This document shows positions 15,146-24,332 of a stretch of 64,000 bases of DNA, in pieces. Positions within the stretch are counted from its first letter, which is position 1. Every line of letters starts with the position of its first letter. This stretch comes from Paraburkholderia sejongensis (lineage in GTDB: Bacteria > Pseudomonadota > Gammaproteobacteria > Burkholderiales > Burkholderiaceae), in NCBI RefSeq assembly GCF_020880815.1, contig NZ_JAJITD010000020.1, positions 1-64,000 of the forward strand, read 5' to 3'. The position numbers and the translations under genes were made by a program. Under the pieces are notes generated by a model. It searched no databases, was not told where the DNA came from, and saw only the letters and a list, made by a program, of their open reading frames with translations.

Positions 15146-16345
15146 TTAGCGGCGATTCGAGCCGGACATCACATCGATCCATACGGCCAGCACCAGAATG
15201 CCGCCCTTCACGATCATCTGCCAGTACGCGTCGACGTCGAGCATCGACATGCCGTTATCGAGACTGGCCATCACGAGCGCGCCGATCAGCGCGCCGTACA
15301 CGGTGCCGGAGCCGCCGCGCATCGACGTGCCGCCAATAAAGCACGCGGCGATCGCATCGAGCTCGCCCATCGAACCGGCCGACGGCGAACCCGCCGCGAG
15401 CCGCGCGGTGTTGACGATGCCGGCGAACGCGCACATCAGGCCCATCAGCGCGAAGATCGCGAGCTTCACGCGGTCGGTGTTGACGCCGGACAGGCGGGTC
15501 GCTTCGAGGTTCGAACCGACCGCATAGATACGGCGGCCGAACACGGTCTGCGTCGCGATCCACGTGAAAATGCCGAGCAGCGCGAGCAGCAACAGCACCG
15601 GAACCGGAATGCCGCCGTAGTTGTCGAGCATCGCGACGAAGCCGGCGAGGATCGCGCCCGCGCCGATCACCTTCGCAATGTCCTGCCAGAGCGGCACCAC
15701 GCGCAACTGATAGCGCTGCCGGTTCGCGCGCTGGCGAATCGTCAGGAACGCCAGCAACACAAACAGCACGACCGCGAGCGTGTCGCCCGCGAGCCGGGGC
15801 AGATAGCCCTGGCCGACGAACACGAAGCTGTCCGACACCGGCGCGATCGTCGAGCCGCCGGTGATGCCGAGCAGGATGCCGCGATACGCGAGCATGCCGC
15901 CCAGCCCGACGATAAACGACGGCACGCGCCGATACGTCGACCACCAGCCATTGAACATGCCGACCGCGACGCCGAGCAGCAGCACCACCGGAATCGTCAC
16001 GCCGATCGGCCAATGCCGGTTCACGTCGAGGATCGCGGCGACGCCGCCGAGCAGTCCGAGCAGCGAGCCGACCGACAGATCGATCTCGCCGGCGATGATC
16101 ACGAACACCATCCCGCACGCGAGCATGCCGGTGATCGACATCTGCCGCAGCAGGTTCGACAGGTTGCGCGGCGTGACGAACGCGCCGTGCGTGAGCACCG
16201 AGAAGAACGTCCAGATCACGGCGACCGCGATCAGCAGCGCGAGAATCTTGTAGCGCGCGAACAGCTGCTGCACGCGTTGCGTACCGCCGACGGCGTGCCG
16301 CGGCGCGGCCTCGTCGGTGCGTTGAGAAGTTACTTCGGGCGTCAT
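15146..16345 (-). CDS. xylH: D-xylose ABC transporter permease XylH
   Basis: A 399-residue branched-type sugar permease with about ten hydrophobic segments. Landmarks are AGEIDLSVGSLLGL (near 85-98) and GSNLEATRLSGVNTDRVKL near 275-293, typical of XylH/RbsC. It belongs to one operon with xylG, whose stop overlaps its start by ATGA, and with xylF. The order on the minus strand is xylF-xylG-xylH, as in E. coli. Confidence 0.93.
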   Translation of the reverse strand: MTPEVTSQRTDEAAPRHAVGGTQRVQQLFARYKILALLIAVAVIWTFFSVLTHGAFVTPRNLSNLLRQMSITGMLACGMVFVIIAGEIDLSVGSLLGLLGGVAAILDVNRHWPIGVTIPVVLLLGVAVGMFNGWWSTYRRVPSFIVGLGGMLAYRGILLGITGGSTIAPVSDSFVFVGQGYLPRLAGDTLAVVLFVLLAFLTIRQRANRQRYQLRVVPLWQDIAKVIGAGAILAGFVAMLDNYGGIPVPVLLLLALLGIFTWIATQTVFGRRIYAVGSNLEATRLSGVNTDRVKLAIFALMGLMCAFAGIVNTARLAAGSPSAGSMGELDAIAACFIGGTSMRGGSGTVYGALIGALVMASLDNGMSMLDVDAYWQMIVKGGILVLAVWIDVMSGSNRR

Positions 16346-17901
16346 GCGGCACTCGCTGCGGTTGGGTTCGAAGATAGCTGCGCGGGGCGGATCGCGGCGC
16401 CGAGGATGTCCTCCTGGGTCAGCCCGTCATTGACGAAGTCGCCGCGCAACTCGCCTTCGCCGATGACCAGCACGCGGTCGCTGAGGCCGAGCACTTCCGG
16501 CAATTCGGACGACACCATCACGATCGACATGCCGCGCTGGGCCAGCTGGAAAATCAGTTTGTAGATTTCGTATTTGGCGCCGACGTCGACGCCGCGGGTC
16601 GGCTCGTCGAGGATCAGCACCTTCGGATCGGTCAGCAGCATCCGCGTGAGCACGGCCTTCTGCTGGTTGCCGCCCGACAGGCTCGCAATCGACAGCATCG
16701 GGTTCGCGGCGCGCACCGACAGCCGCTTCATCTCGGTGTGGATCGTGTCGAGCTCGGCCGCGGAATCGATCCGGCCGCCCGCCGTGAAACGCTGCAACAC
16801 CGCGAGCGTAATGTTGTGGCCGACGCTCATCCCCGGCACGATGCCGTGGCGTTTGCGGTCCTCGGGCACCATCGCGATGCCCGCGCGAATCGCGTCGATC
16901 GGCGCGCGAATCTTCAACGGCTTGCCGTCGAGTTCGACGCTCGCTTCGCTGATGCCCGGATACGCGCCGAAGATCGCCTGCATCAGTTCGGTACGGCCCG
17001 CGCCGACCAGACCGGCGACGCCGAGAATCTCGCCGCGCCGCAACGCGAACGACACGTTGTCCACGCGTTTGCGGCGCGGATTGGTGACGTCGAAACAGGT
17101 CACGTTACGCGCTTCGAAGATCACCTCGCCGACCGGATGCGGTTCGCGCGGGAACAGGTTCTTGATCTCGCGGCCGACCATCAGCGCGATGATGCGGTCG
17201 GTGGTCAGCGCGTGCATCGGCTCGGTCGCCACATGCCGGCCGTCGCGGATCACGCTGATCGTGTCGCACACCGCCGCGACTTCGTCGAGCTTGTGCGAGA
17301 TGTACACGCAGGCAATGCCGCGCCGCTTCAGATCGCGCACGATGTCGAGCAGAATCGCGATCTCCGAGGCGGTCAGCGACGACGACGGTTCGTCCAGAAT
17401 CAGCAGTTTCGCGCGCTTGTTCAGCGCCTTCGCGATTTCGATCAGTTGCTGATGACCGCCGCCGTAGTTCATCACCGGCTGCGCGGCATTGATCCCGGTG
17501 ATGCCAAGTTCGCGCAGCAGTTCGTCGGCGCGCTGATACATCGCCGCGTAGTTCATGCGGCCGCCGGGCAGCGTGATCTCATTGCCGAGGAAGATGTTCT
17601 CCGCGACCGACAGCTCCGGCACCAGCATCAGTTCCTGGTGAATGATGATGATCCCGGCGCGTTCGGTGTCGCGCACGCTCGCGGCCCGCAAGGGCTCGCC
17701 TTCCCACGTTATTTGGCCATCCCAGGTACCGTGCGGATACACGCCCGAGAGGACTTTCATCAGCGTCGATTTGCCCGCGCCGTTTTCGCCGCACAGGCCC
17801 ACGCACTCGCCCGGCCGGACCGTCAGGTCGATGCCGTCGAGCGCTTTCACGCCGGAAAAAGCTTTGACGATGCCGCGCATCGTCAGAAGAGGTTGCGTCA
17901 T
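16342..17901 (-). CDS. xylG: D-xylose ABC transporter ATP-binding protein XylG
   Basis: A 519-residue protein with two ABC domains. Domain one has Walker A GENGAGKST (38-46), a non-canonical signature NYGGGHQQ (145-152) and Walker B LLILDEPSS (166-174). Domain two has a degenerate Walker A (GLVGAGRTE), signature LSGGNQQ and Walker B VLILDEPTR. This asymmetry is normal for XylG/RbsA/MglA. It powers uptake through XylH of xylose captured by XylF. It lies between xylF and xylH. Confidence 0.93.
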   Translation of the reverse strand: MTQPLLTMRGIVKAFSGVKALDGIDLTVRPGECVGLCGENGAGKSTLMKVLSGVYPHGTWDGQITWEGEPLRAASVRDTERAGIIIIHQELMLVPELSVAENIFLGNEITLPGGRMNYAAMYQRADELLRELGITGINAAQPVMNYGGGHQQLIEIAKALNKRAKLLILDEPSSSLTASEIAILLDIVRDLKRRGIACVYISHKLDEVAAVCDTISVIRDGRHVATEPMHALTTDRIIALMVGREIKNLFPREPHPVGEVIFEARNVTCFDVTNPRRKRVDNVSFALRRGEILGVAGLVGAGRTELMQAIFGAYPGISEASVELDGKPLKIRAPIDAIRAGIAMVPEDRKRHGIVPGMSVGHNITLAVLQRFTAGGRIDSAAELDTIHTEMKRLSVRAANPMLSIASLSGGNQQKAVLTRMLLTDPKVLILDEPTRGVDVGAKYEIYKLIFQLAQRGMSIVMVSSELPEVLGLSDRVLVIGEGELRGDFVNDGLTQEDILGAAIRPAQLSSNPTAASAA

Positions 17902-17996
17902 TCGCTCTGCCTCGCTGCAAGGTGGGCGGGTGCGCCGGCACGCTCCCGGGCATCCGGCCCGGAAGCGTACGTGTCACGCGATGCCCGTCTGCGGTC

Positions 17997-19025
17997 TTAT
18001 TTGCTCGCGAGTTGCGCGTCGGTGTAGAAGCCGTCCTTCACGACGATGTCGATGTTGGCCTTGGTCAGCTTGGTCGGCTGCAGCAGCACCGTGTCGACCT
18101 TCCTCTTGCCGTTGTCGTATTGCGCGTTGAAGCCCGGCTTGTCGCCCTTCGCGAGCGCGACCGACAGCTTCGCCGCCTCGCCGGCGATCAGCTTGAGCGG
18201 CTTGTAGACCGTCATCGTCTGGGTGCCGGCCTTCACGCGCTTGACCGCCGCGAGGTCCGCGTCCTGGCCCGAGATCGGTACCTTGCCCGCGAGGTTCTGC
18301 GCGGCCAGCGCCTGGATCGCGCCGCCGGCGGTGCCGTCGTTCGACGCGACGACCGCGTCGATCTTGTTGTTGTTCGCGGTCAGCGCGTCTTCCATGATGC
18401 GCAGCGCGGTCGACGCGCTCCACTCCGGCACCCACTGCTGGCCGACCACCTTGATGTCGCCCTTGTCGATCGCCGGTTGCAGCACCTTCAGCTGACCCTG
18501 GCGCAGCATCTTCGCGTTGTTGTCGGTCGGCGCGCCTCCGAGCAGGAAGTAGTTGCCCTTCGGACGCACGTCGTAGACGCCTTGCGCCTGCATTTCGCCG
18601 ACCTTCTCGTTGTCGAACGAGATATACGCGTCGATGTCCGCATCCAGAATCAGGCGGTCATACGAGACCACCTTGATGCCGGCCTTGTGCGCTTCGGCGA
18701 CCACGTTGCCGAGCGTCTTCGAGTTGAACGGCACGATCACGATCACGTCGACGCCGCGCGAGATCAGGTTCTCGATCTGCGAAATCTGGCGCTCTTCGCT
18801 CGCGTCCGCCGATTGCACCGACACCTTCGCGCCGAGCTTTTCCGCCGCGGCGACGAAATAGTCGCGATCGCGCGACCAGCGCTCGACGCGCAGATCGTCG
18901 ATACAGAAGCCGATTTCCGGGTGGTCCTTGCTCGCGTGCGCGAGCGGCGCGGCGAGCGACAGGCTGGCGAGTACCGCTCCGCATACCAGCGAACTCAGTA
19001 CGTTGCGACGCATGGCGAATTTCAT
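17997..19025 (-). CDS. xylF: D-xylose periplasmic binding protein XylF
   Basis: A 342-residue periplasmic binding protein with a Sec signal peptide (MKFAMRRNVLSSLVCGAVLA, cleavage near AHA-SK). Family segments include GFCIDDLRVERWSRDRDYF and ASNDGTAGGAIQAL and are typical of XylF. The start is the ATG at 19025, directly behind AAGGAGACAGAA; longer in-frame extensions have no such site. First gene of the xylFGH operon, divergent from xylR. Confidence 0.93.
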   Translation of the reverse strand: MKFAMRRNVLSSLVCGAVLASLSLAAPLAHASKDHPEIGFCIDDLRVERWSRDRDYFVAAAEKLGAKVSVQSADASEERQISQIENLISRGVDVIVIVPFNSKTLGNVVAEAHKAGIKVVSYDRLILDADIDAYISFDNEKVGEMQAQGVYDVRPKGNYFLLGGAPTDNNAKMLRQGQLKVLQPAIDKGDIKVVGQQWVPEWSASTALRIMEDALTANNNKIDAVVASNDGTAGGAIQALAAQNLAGKVPISGQDADLAAVKRVKAGTQTMTVYKPLKLIAGEAAKLSVALAKGDKPGFNAQYDNGKRKVDTVLLQPTKLTKANIDIVVKDGFYTDAQLASK

Positions 19026-19495
19026 TTCTGTCTCCTTGTGTTGTGATAGCCGGAATCCCGGATGTGTCGGCCCGCGCTGCGAGACGCGGACCTGAACAAA
19101 CGACAGCCGACAGCTTGCTGCTCCGCGCGGTCGACGTGGCCGGCGGATGGTTATCGGAAGACTCGTGCTGCTGCGCCGCGCGGGCCGCGGCAACGCAGGC
19201 CGCGGGCGGGACGCCGGGGTGGCGGCGCGGATAGTACGGCGCCCCAGACTTTGGGATCGATGCAAACGCGGCATCGGCCGAAGGGGCTCCGAACATGGCC
19301 CGCCGGCCGATGAAGTGACGACATGCTGCCGCTTGCGCGAAGTGCCGGCAATTGCGAAATTGCGCAGCGCGCTTGATGTTTCTTACCACCCGCGCGTTTG
19401 TTGATGACCGCGGCGCATTTCGCGGCCTAGAATAACCGGACGCTTAAAAGAACGGAGTGCTTTTCGGGCACTCACGACAAAGGAGACGAAGCCGC
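19026..19495. promoter_or_regulatory. xylF-xylR divergent intergenic region
   Basis: No gene is visible in these 470 bp. A candidate rightward -10, TAGAAT, is at 19428-19433, with TGACCG 17 bp upstream (19405-19410) as a weak -35. A direct repeat of AATTGCG around 19351-19365 could be part of a regulator site. By position the XylR operators for xylFGH should lie here. The operator itself could not be identified with confidence. Confidence 0.4.
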
Positions 19496-19522
19496 ATGGC
19501 CGCCACGGCCACGCGTCCTTGA
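19496..19522 (+). CDS. Candidate leader ORF (8 residues) before xylR
   Basis: The only strong ribosome binding site upstream of xylR (AAAGGAG at 19480-19486) is spaced for an ATG at 19496. That ATG opens a frame of eight codons (MAATATRP) ending in TGA at 19520-19522. The xylR ATG at 19528 follows five bases later. This looks like a translational-coupling leader rather than a functional protein. Confidence 0.35.
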   Translation: MAATATRP

Positions 19523-19527
19523 CCGCC

Positions 19528-20751
19528 ATGACCCGTCCGCCCACACCCCAGACGACTCACCGGATCGCGCTGCTGTTCAACGCGAACAAGGTCTACGACC
19601 GCGAGATCATCACCGGCATCGGCAACTACCTGCTGTCGACCCGGGTCGCGTGGGACCTGTTCCTCGAAGAAGACTTCCGCTGCCGGCTCGCCGGGATCGA
19701 GCGCTTCGACGGCGACGGCATCATCGCGGACTTCGACGACCCGGCCGTCGACGAAGCGTTGCGCGGCTGTCCGCTGCCGGTGGTCGCGGTCGGTTCGTCG
19801 TACGAGGATCCGACGCAATATCCCCCGGATTTACCCTATATCGCGACCGACAACAGCAAGCTGGTGTCGCTCGCGTACACGCATCTGATCGGCGCGGGCC
19901 TGACGAACTTCGCGCTGTACAGCCTGCCGGCGGCGCAGGAAAACCGCTGGGCGCAGCAGCGCGAACTCGCGTTCATGGAGTTGCGCGGCCAGGACGGCCG
20001 CACGACCGAGCAGATCGACAGCGAAATCTATCGCGGGCTGTCGACCAGCGCGCCGTCGTGGAATCAGGCGATCGAGCAACTGACCAACTGGCTGCGGCAA
20101 CTGCCGAAGCCGGTCGGCATCATCGCGGTGACCGATGCTCGCGCGCGGCATCTGCTGCAAGCCTGTCTGATTGCCGGCATCTCGGTGCCGGAGGAAGTCG
20201 CGATCATCGGCATCGACAACGATCCGCTCACCCGTACGCTGACGCGCATTCCGCTTTCTTCGGTCATTCAGGGCACCGAAGAAATGGGCCGCACCGCCGC
20301 GCACATCCTGCATCAGATGCTGCACGGCGCGCGTTTTCCGGGGCGGCGCATTCTGGTGCCGCCGGTCGGCATCAACGTGCTCGAATCGACCCGCCATCAG
20401 CCGCTGGCGAGCCCGTACGTGATGCGCGCGCGTCATTTCATTCGCCAGTACGCGTGCCAGGGCATTCGCACCGAACAGGTGGCCGACTACGTGGGTGTGT
20501 CGCGTTCGTCGCTCGAAGAGTACTTCCGCCGTGAGCGGCAGTGCACCGTGCATCAGGAAATCCTGCGCCACAAGCTCGACGTCGCGAAATCGCTGCTCGC
20601 GAAACGCGATGCGTCGAGCGCGGAAGTCGCGGTTCGTTGCGGCTTCACTTCGCTGCAATACATGTATGCGGTGTTCCGCCGCGAACTCGGCTGCACGCCG
20701 CGCGAGTACCAGGAGCGCGTGAGTGCGAAGCCGGCCAAGGCCGCCGGCTGA
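19528..20751 (+). CDS. xylR: XylR-type regulator: sugar-binding domain fused to AraC HTH
   Basis: A 407-residue protein. The N-terminal 270 residues resemble a LacI-type periplasmic-binding fold (RIALLFNANKVYDREIITGI at the start; VAIIGIDNDPLTRTLT near 228). The C-terminal hundred residues are an AraC double helix-turn-helix (VADYVGVSRSSLEEYFRRE and AEVAVRCGFTSLQYMYAVFR). This is the architecture of E. coli XylR, the xylose-responsive activator. It is divergent from xylFGH, the expected target. A TTG at 19519 is in frame, but the ATG at 19528 is preferred. Confidence 0.92.
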   Translation: MTRPPTPQTTHRIALLFNANKVYDREIITGIGNYLLSTRVAWDLFLEEDFRCRLAGIERFDGDGIIADFDDPAVDEALRGCPLPVVAVGSSYEDPTQYPPDLPYIATDNSKLVSLAYTHLIGAGLTNFALYSLPAAQENRWAQQRELAFMELRGQDGRTTEQIDSEIYRGLSTSAPSWNQAIEQLTNWLRQLPKPVGIIAVTDARARHLLQACLIAGISVPEEVAIIGIDNDPLTRTLTRIPLSSVIQGTEEMGRTAAHILHQMLHGARFPGRRILVPPVGINVLESTRHQPLASPYVMRARHFIRQYACQGIRTEQVADYVGVSRSSLEEYFRRERQCTVHQEILRHKLDVAKSLLAKRDASSAEVAVRCGFTSLQYMYAVFRRELGCTPREYQERVSAKPAKAAG

Positions 20752-20785
20752 ACCTGCTCTTTTTCTTCTTTCTCGCACGGATCAC

Positions 20786-21871
20786 ATGATCAGCATTGCA
20801 CAAGTTTCTTCCGAGCCGTGGGGCACGCTGCAAGGCGGCGATCGCGTGCGGCTCTATACGCTGCGTAACGCGCACGGCATGAAAGTGGCAATCAGCGACC
20901 TCGGCGCGACGCTGGTGTCGTGGCACGCGCCGGATCGCGCGGGACGTCTCGGCGATATCCTGCTCGGTCACGACACGCCCGCCGAATACGTGGCCGCGAC
21001 CACTTACATGGGCGGACTGATCGGCCGCTGGGCGAACCGGATTGCCGGCGCGCGTTTCGAGCTCGACGGCATCGAATACACGCTCGATCGCAACGAAGGC
21101 GCGAACCTGCTGCATGGCGGCACGGTCGGTTTTCATCGCGCGCTGTGGGACGTGAGCGAGGACGACGGCGCGTTGCTGATGCGGCTCGAATCGCCCGAAG
21201 GCGATGCCGGCTTTCCCGGCAACGTGACCGTGCAAGTGCGCTATTCGCTCGACGACGACGGCACGCTGACGATCGAATACGAAGCGATCACCGACGCGCC
21301 GACTCCGCTCAATCTGACCAGTCACCCGTATTTCAATCTGACCGGTCAGGCGGGCACCGACATCCGCGGCCACGTGCTGACGATCGACGCGGAGCGCTTC
21401 TTCGAAGTCGACGCGCAGTTGATTCCGTGCAAGCTCGCCGAGGTGGCGGGCAACGCGTTCGACTTCCGGCAGAGCGCGCCGATCGGCGGCCGACTCGACT
21501 GGCCCCATGCGCAACTCGCGCGCGCCGGTGGTTTCGATCATTGCTATGTGCTGCGCGCAGCGGCCGAGGCCGCAAGCGACGGCAACGCACCGCCGGTGCG
21601 TGAAGTTGCGTGTGCTTACGATCCCGGCAGCGGACGTGAGTTATGCGTGCTCACCGATCAGCGCGGGCTGCAGTTTTACAGCGGCAATGCGCTGAACGGC
21701 AACGCTGGACGCGGCGGTGCGCGTTATCAGCGGTACGCCGGTTTGTGTCTCGAAGCCGGCGGCTTTCCGAACGAAGTCAATATGAGCGAACGGGGCGAGG
21801 TGATCCTGCTGCCCGGCGAAACTTACCGGCAGGTCAGCGCTTATCGGGTCGGCGTGCGCGAAGGGGTTTAG
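20786..21871 (+). CDS. galM: Aldose 1-epimerase
   Basis: A 361-residue galactose mutarotase family enzyme. GGLIGRWANRIAGARF (near 73-88) and SHPYFNLTG (catalytic His) match, and LCLEAGGFPNEVN near the end contains the catalytic Glu. It interconverts the alpha and beta anomers of aldoses. It follows xylR by 34 bp in the same direction, so it probably serves sugar uptake by the adjacent xylose transporter. The start is the ATG at 20786 because homology begins close by; its ribosome binding site is weak. Confidence 0.9.
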   Translation: MISIAQVSSEPWGTLQGGDRVRLYTLRNAHGMKVAISDLGATLVSWHAPDRAGRLGDILLGHDTPAEYVAATTYMGGLIGRWANRIAGARFELDGIEYTLDRNEGANLLHGGTVGFHRALWDVSEDDGALLMRLESPEGDAGFPGNVTVQVRYSLDDDGTLTIEYEAITDAPTPLNLTSHPYFNLTGQAGTDIRGHVLTIDAERFFEVDAQLIPCKLAEVAGNAFDFRQSAPIGGRLDWPHAQLARAGGFDHCYVLRAAAEAASDGNAPPVREVACAYDPGSGRELCVLTDQRGLQFYSGNALNGNAGRGGARYQRYAGLCLEAGGFPNEVNMSERGEVILLPGETYRQVSAYRVGVREGV

Positions 21872-21965
21872 CGCCTGCGCGAACGAGTCGTTGCGCGCTT
21901 ACGAAGGTCGCGGCGGCGAGATTACAGCATGCCGACTGGCTGTTTGCTGCAATACTGAATTAGCG

Positions 21966-21992
21966 CGCCCACCGTTTTTGACCGGGTGGGCG
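21966..21992 (+). terminator. Possible terminator hairpin after galM
   Basis: CGCCCACC (21966-21973) pairs with GGTGGGCG (21985-21992) around a T-rich loop. No T run follows, so termination would need to be weak or Rho-assisted. Confidence 0.3.
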
Positions 21993-22064
21993 TCCCTCTA
22001 GACTGGGGTCAATGGGCGCCGCTACCGCTGTGCTCCCGAACCACCACTCCCGGAGGGAAATCTT

Positions 22065-22373
22065 ATGAAATCGCTCATCCAGGCAGTCGCGCTGGCGGCC
22101 GCGCTCGCCGCGCCGGCCATCTCGTTCGCGCAAACGGAGCAGCCGGTCACGCGCGCGCAAGTGATCGACGAAGTGAAGCAACTCGAACAGGCCGGCTATA
22201 ACCCGGCGACCGCGCGCGATCCGCAGTATCCCGCCGACATTCAGGCAGCCGAAGCGCGCGTGTCCGCGATGAAGGCAAATGGTCAGGGCGGCAACTCGGG
22301 ATACGGATCGTCGATGGGTGGATCGTCGCAATCGGGCCAGCATCCGATGTGGGTCAATCCGGCCGATCAGTGA
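22065..22373 (+). CDS. DUF4148 domain-containing periplasmic protein
   Basis: A 102-residue protein with a Sec signal peptide (cleavage near SFA-QT). It then has a DUF4148 segment (VTRAQVIDEVKQLEQAGYNP, then YPADIQAAEARV) and a Gly/Ser-rich low-complexity tail (residues 74-92). DUF4148 proteins are small, of unknown function and multiplied in Burkholderia genomes. The start follows GGAGGGAAATCTT. It is monocistronic, with its own terminator 86 bp downstream. Confidence 0.9.
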   Translation: MKSLIQAVALAAALAAPAISFAQTEQPVTRAQVIDEVKQLEQAGYNPATARDPQYPADIQAAEARVSAMKANGQGGNSGYGSSMGGSSQSGQHPMWVNPADQ

Positions 22374-22458
22374 TCAATGCCGCGGCCGCATAACGAATAA
22401 CGGCGAAGGGCGCCGGTCTGACTGCCGCGCTTGGGCCAGCGTCATTTCTCTTCGTTAA

Positions 22459-22499
22459 GAAACGAGCAGATGCTTTGCAAAGCATGTGCTCGTTTTTTT
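22459..22499 (+). terminator. Strong intrinsic terminator
   Basis: An extended, nearly perfect hairpin: AAACGAGCA, a G bulge, ATGCTTTGCAAAGCAT, a G bulge, TGCTCGTTT, running into at least seven T residues. It closes the DUF4148 transcript. Confidence 0.9.
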
Positions 22500-22566
22500 C
22501 GTTTATCGGTTCGATACCGTCCTAGACTTGCCGATGACGAACGCCGCTTTCTACAGGAGAACCGCG

Positions 22567-23388
22567 ATGCCCCGCACCGTTGCCGAAAAACGCGCCGCGT
22601 TCCGCGCGCTGCACACGTCCGGCTGTTTCGTGCTGCCCAATCCGTGGGACGCGGGCAGCGCCCGTTATCTGCAAACGCTCGGCTTCCAGGCGCTCGCGAC
22701 CACCAGTTCCGGTTTCGCGTGGTCGACCGGGCACGCGGACAACACGTTGCCGCGCGAAGCGATCCTCGCGCATCTGCGCGCGATCGTCGACGCCACCGAT
22801 CTTCCGGTCAATGCGGACTTCGAAAACGGCTTCGGTAGCAGTCCGGACGAAGTGGCCGCAAGCGTGACGCTCGCGGTCGGAACCGGCGTCGCGGGGCTGT
22901 CGATCGAGGACTCGACGGGCGACCCCGCCGCGCCGTTGTTTCCGCTCGACGTCGCGGTGCAACGCGTTTCCGCCGCGCGCAAAGCCATCGATCAGAGCGG
23001 CGGCGATACGTTGCTGATCGGCCGCGCGGAAAACTTCTTCGCCGGCAAACCGGATCTCGACGACGCGATTGCGCGTCTGCAAGCGTATGCGGCGGCCGGC
23101 GCCGACTGTCTGTACGCGCCCGGCATCCAGACGCGCGAACAGATCGAGACGGTGGTGGCAGCGGTCGCGCCTAAGCCGGTCAATCTGCTGATCGGCTCGA
23201 CGTCGGAGCTGACATTGCAGGACGTGGCCGCGCTCGGCGTGCGGCGCATCAGCGTGGGCGGCGCTCTGGCGCGCGCCGCGTGGGGCGGATTCATCCCGGC
23301 CGCCCAGGCGCTGGCCCAAGGTCGCTTCGCTTTCGACCGCGCGACGCCGGGCGCGAAGCTCAACGAACTGTTCAAGCGGGGCGCGTGA
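22567..23388 (+). CDS. Isocitrate lyase/PEP mutase family protein
   Basis: A 273-residue TIM-barrel enzyme. Landmarks: CFVLPNPWDAGSARYL (near 19-34), TTSSGFAWSTGHAD (near 45-58), PVNADFENGFG with metal-binding Asp/Glu, and GLSIEDSTGD. This subgroup is related to carboxyvinyl-carboxyphosphonate phosphorylmutase and 2-methylisocitrate lyase, but the exact reaction cannot be called. The start at 22567 lies behind CAGGAGA; longer upstream extension is not conserved-looking. Confidence 0.85.
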   Translation: MPRTVAEKRAAFRALHTSGCFVLPNPWDAGSARYLQTLGFQALATTSSGFAWSTGHADNTLPREAILAHLRAIVDATDLPVNADFENGFGSSPDEVAASVTLAVGTGVAGLSIEDSTGDPAAPLFPLDVAVQRVSAARKAIDQSGGDTLLIGRAENFFAGKPDLDDAIARLQAYAAAGADCLYAPGIQTREQIETVVAAVAPKPVNLLIGSTSELTLQDVAALGVRRISVGGALARAAWGGFIPAAQALAQGRFAFDRATPGAKLNELFKRGA

Positions 23389-23584
23389 AGCCGCCGGAAA
23401 AGCGGCCGCTCGAGCCCGCGGGTTTCCGATGCGAAAGGGACGCAAACGCTGCGCACTCCCCGGCTGCGGGTGCGCAGCTTCCCACTCGCGCGTCCGAAAG
23501 CAGCGAACATGTGTGCTCAAATCGCTTTACGCGCGCAGCATCGCTCCCGCCATCGATGCCCGCCGAATAATCGCGCCGCGCCAA

Positions 23585-23603
23585 ATGTTATTATCGGAAA
23601 CAT
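23585..23603 (+). promoter_or_regulatory. Palindromic candidate operator before XRE-cupin gene
   Basis: ATGTT (23585-23589) and AACAT (23599-23603) form an inverted repeat with nine bases between. It contains TATTAT (23589-23594), which could be a -10. A repressor bound here would block its own promoter. No good -35 is seen. Confidence 0.4.
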
Positions 23604-23643
23604 CATCCGCCGACACGGCGCGCAGCCGAACCGCAGCAAGCCC

Positions 23644-24279
23644 ATGGACAGCCACCTCAGCAAACCCGCCGATCCCTCCACCACCGACCTCGGCCGGCGC
23701 GTGCGCGCCGCGCGCCAGGCGCAGGACCTGACGCTCGAAACCGCGAGCCGCCTCTGCGGCGTGTCGCGCTCGACGCTGTCGAAAGTCGAAAACGGCCTGA
23801 TGTCCCCCACTTTCGACGTGCTGCAGAAAATCGTGCTGGGCCTGAAGATCGAAATCGGCGAGCTGTTCGGCTCGACGCCGAAGGTCAGCGCGAGCGGCCG
23901 GCGCGCGTTGACCCGCAAGGACGAGGGGCAGCGTCACGCATATCGCGGCTATCAGATGGAACTGCTCGCCACCGATCTCGCGCACAAGGCGATGCTGCCG
24001 TTTCGTATCCGCATCTCCGCGCATACGCTCGACGCGTTCGACGACTGGGGCCGCCACGAAGGCGAAGAGTTTCTGTACGTGATCAGCGGCAGCGTGTGCC
24101 TGTATTCGGAGCTGTACGCACCGACGCATCTGAACGCGGGCGACAGCCTCTACTTCGACAGCCGCACCGGTCACGCGGCGGTGTCCACCAGCGACGAAGA
24201 CGCCGAGGTGCTGTGGATGGCGACCAATGCCGACCTCGCGCACACGCCGCCGGCCGTCGTCGAACCGGCGAAGAAATAG
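23644..24279 (+). CDS. XRE family regulator with cupin domain
   Basis: A 211-residue protein with an N-terminal XRE helix-turn-helix (LGRRVRAARQAQDLTLETAS, then CGVSRSTLSKVENGLMSPTF, residues about 16-56) and a C-terminal cupin (EGEEFLYVISGSVCLYSELY, then LNAGDSLYFDSRTGHA). This class senses small metabolites and often controls a neighbouring gene. Neighbours are a PEP-mutase family gene upstream and a convergent DUF1338 gene; neither is clearly the target. The palindrome at 23585-23603 suggests autoregulation. Confidence 0.88.
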   Translation: MDSHLSKPADPSTTDLGRRVRAARQAQDLTLETASRLCGVSRSTLSKVENGLMSPTFDVLQKIVLGLKIEIGELFGSTPKVSASGRRALTRKDEGQRHAYRGYQMELLATDLAHKAMLPFRIRISAHTLDAFDDWGRHEGEEFLYVISGSVCLYSELYAPTHLNAGDSLYFDSRTGHAAVSTSDEDAEVLWMATNADLAHTPPAVVEPAKK

Positions 24280-24332
24280 CACGCACGCCGAAGCATCGAG
24301 CGCGCTGCCGGAGCCCGCGCCTTTACATGCGC

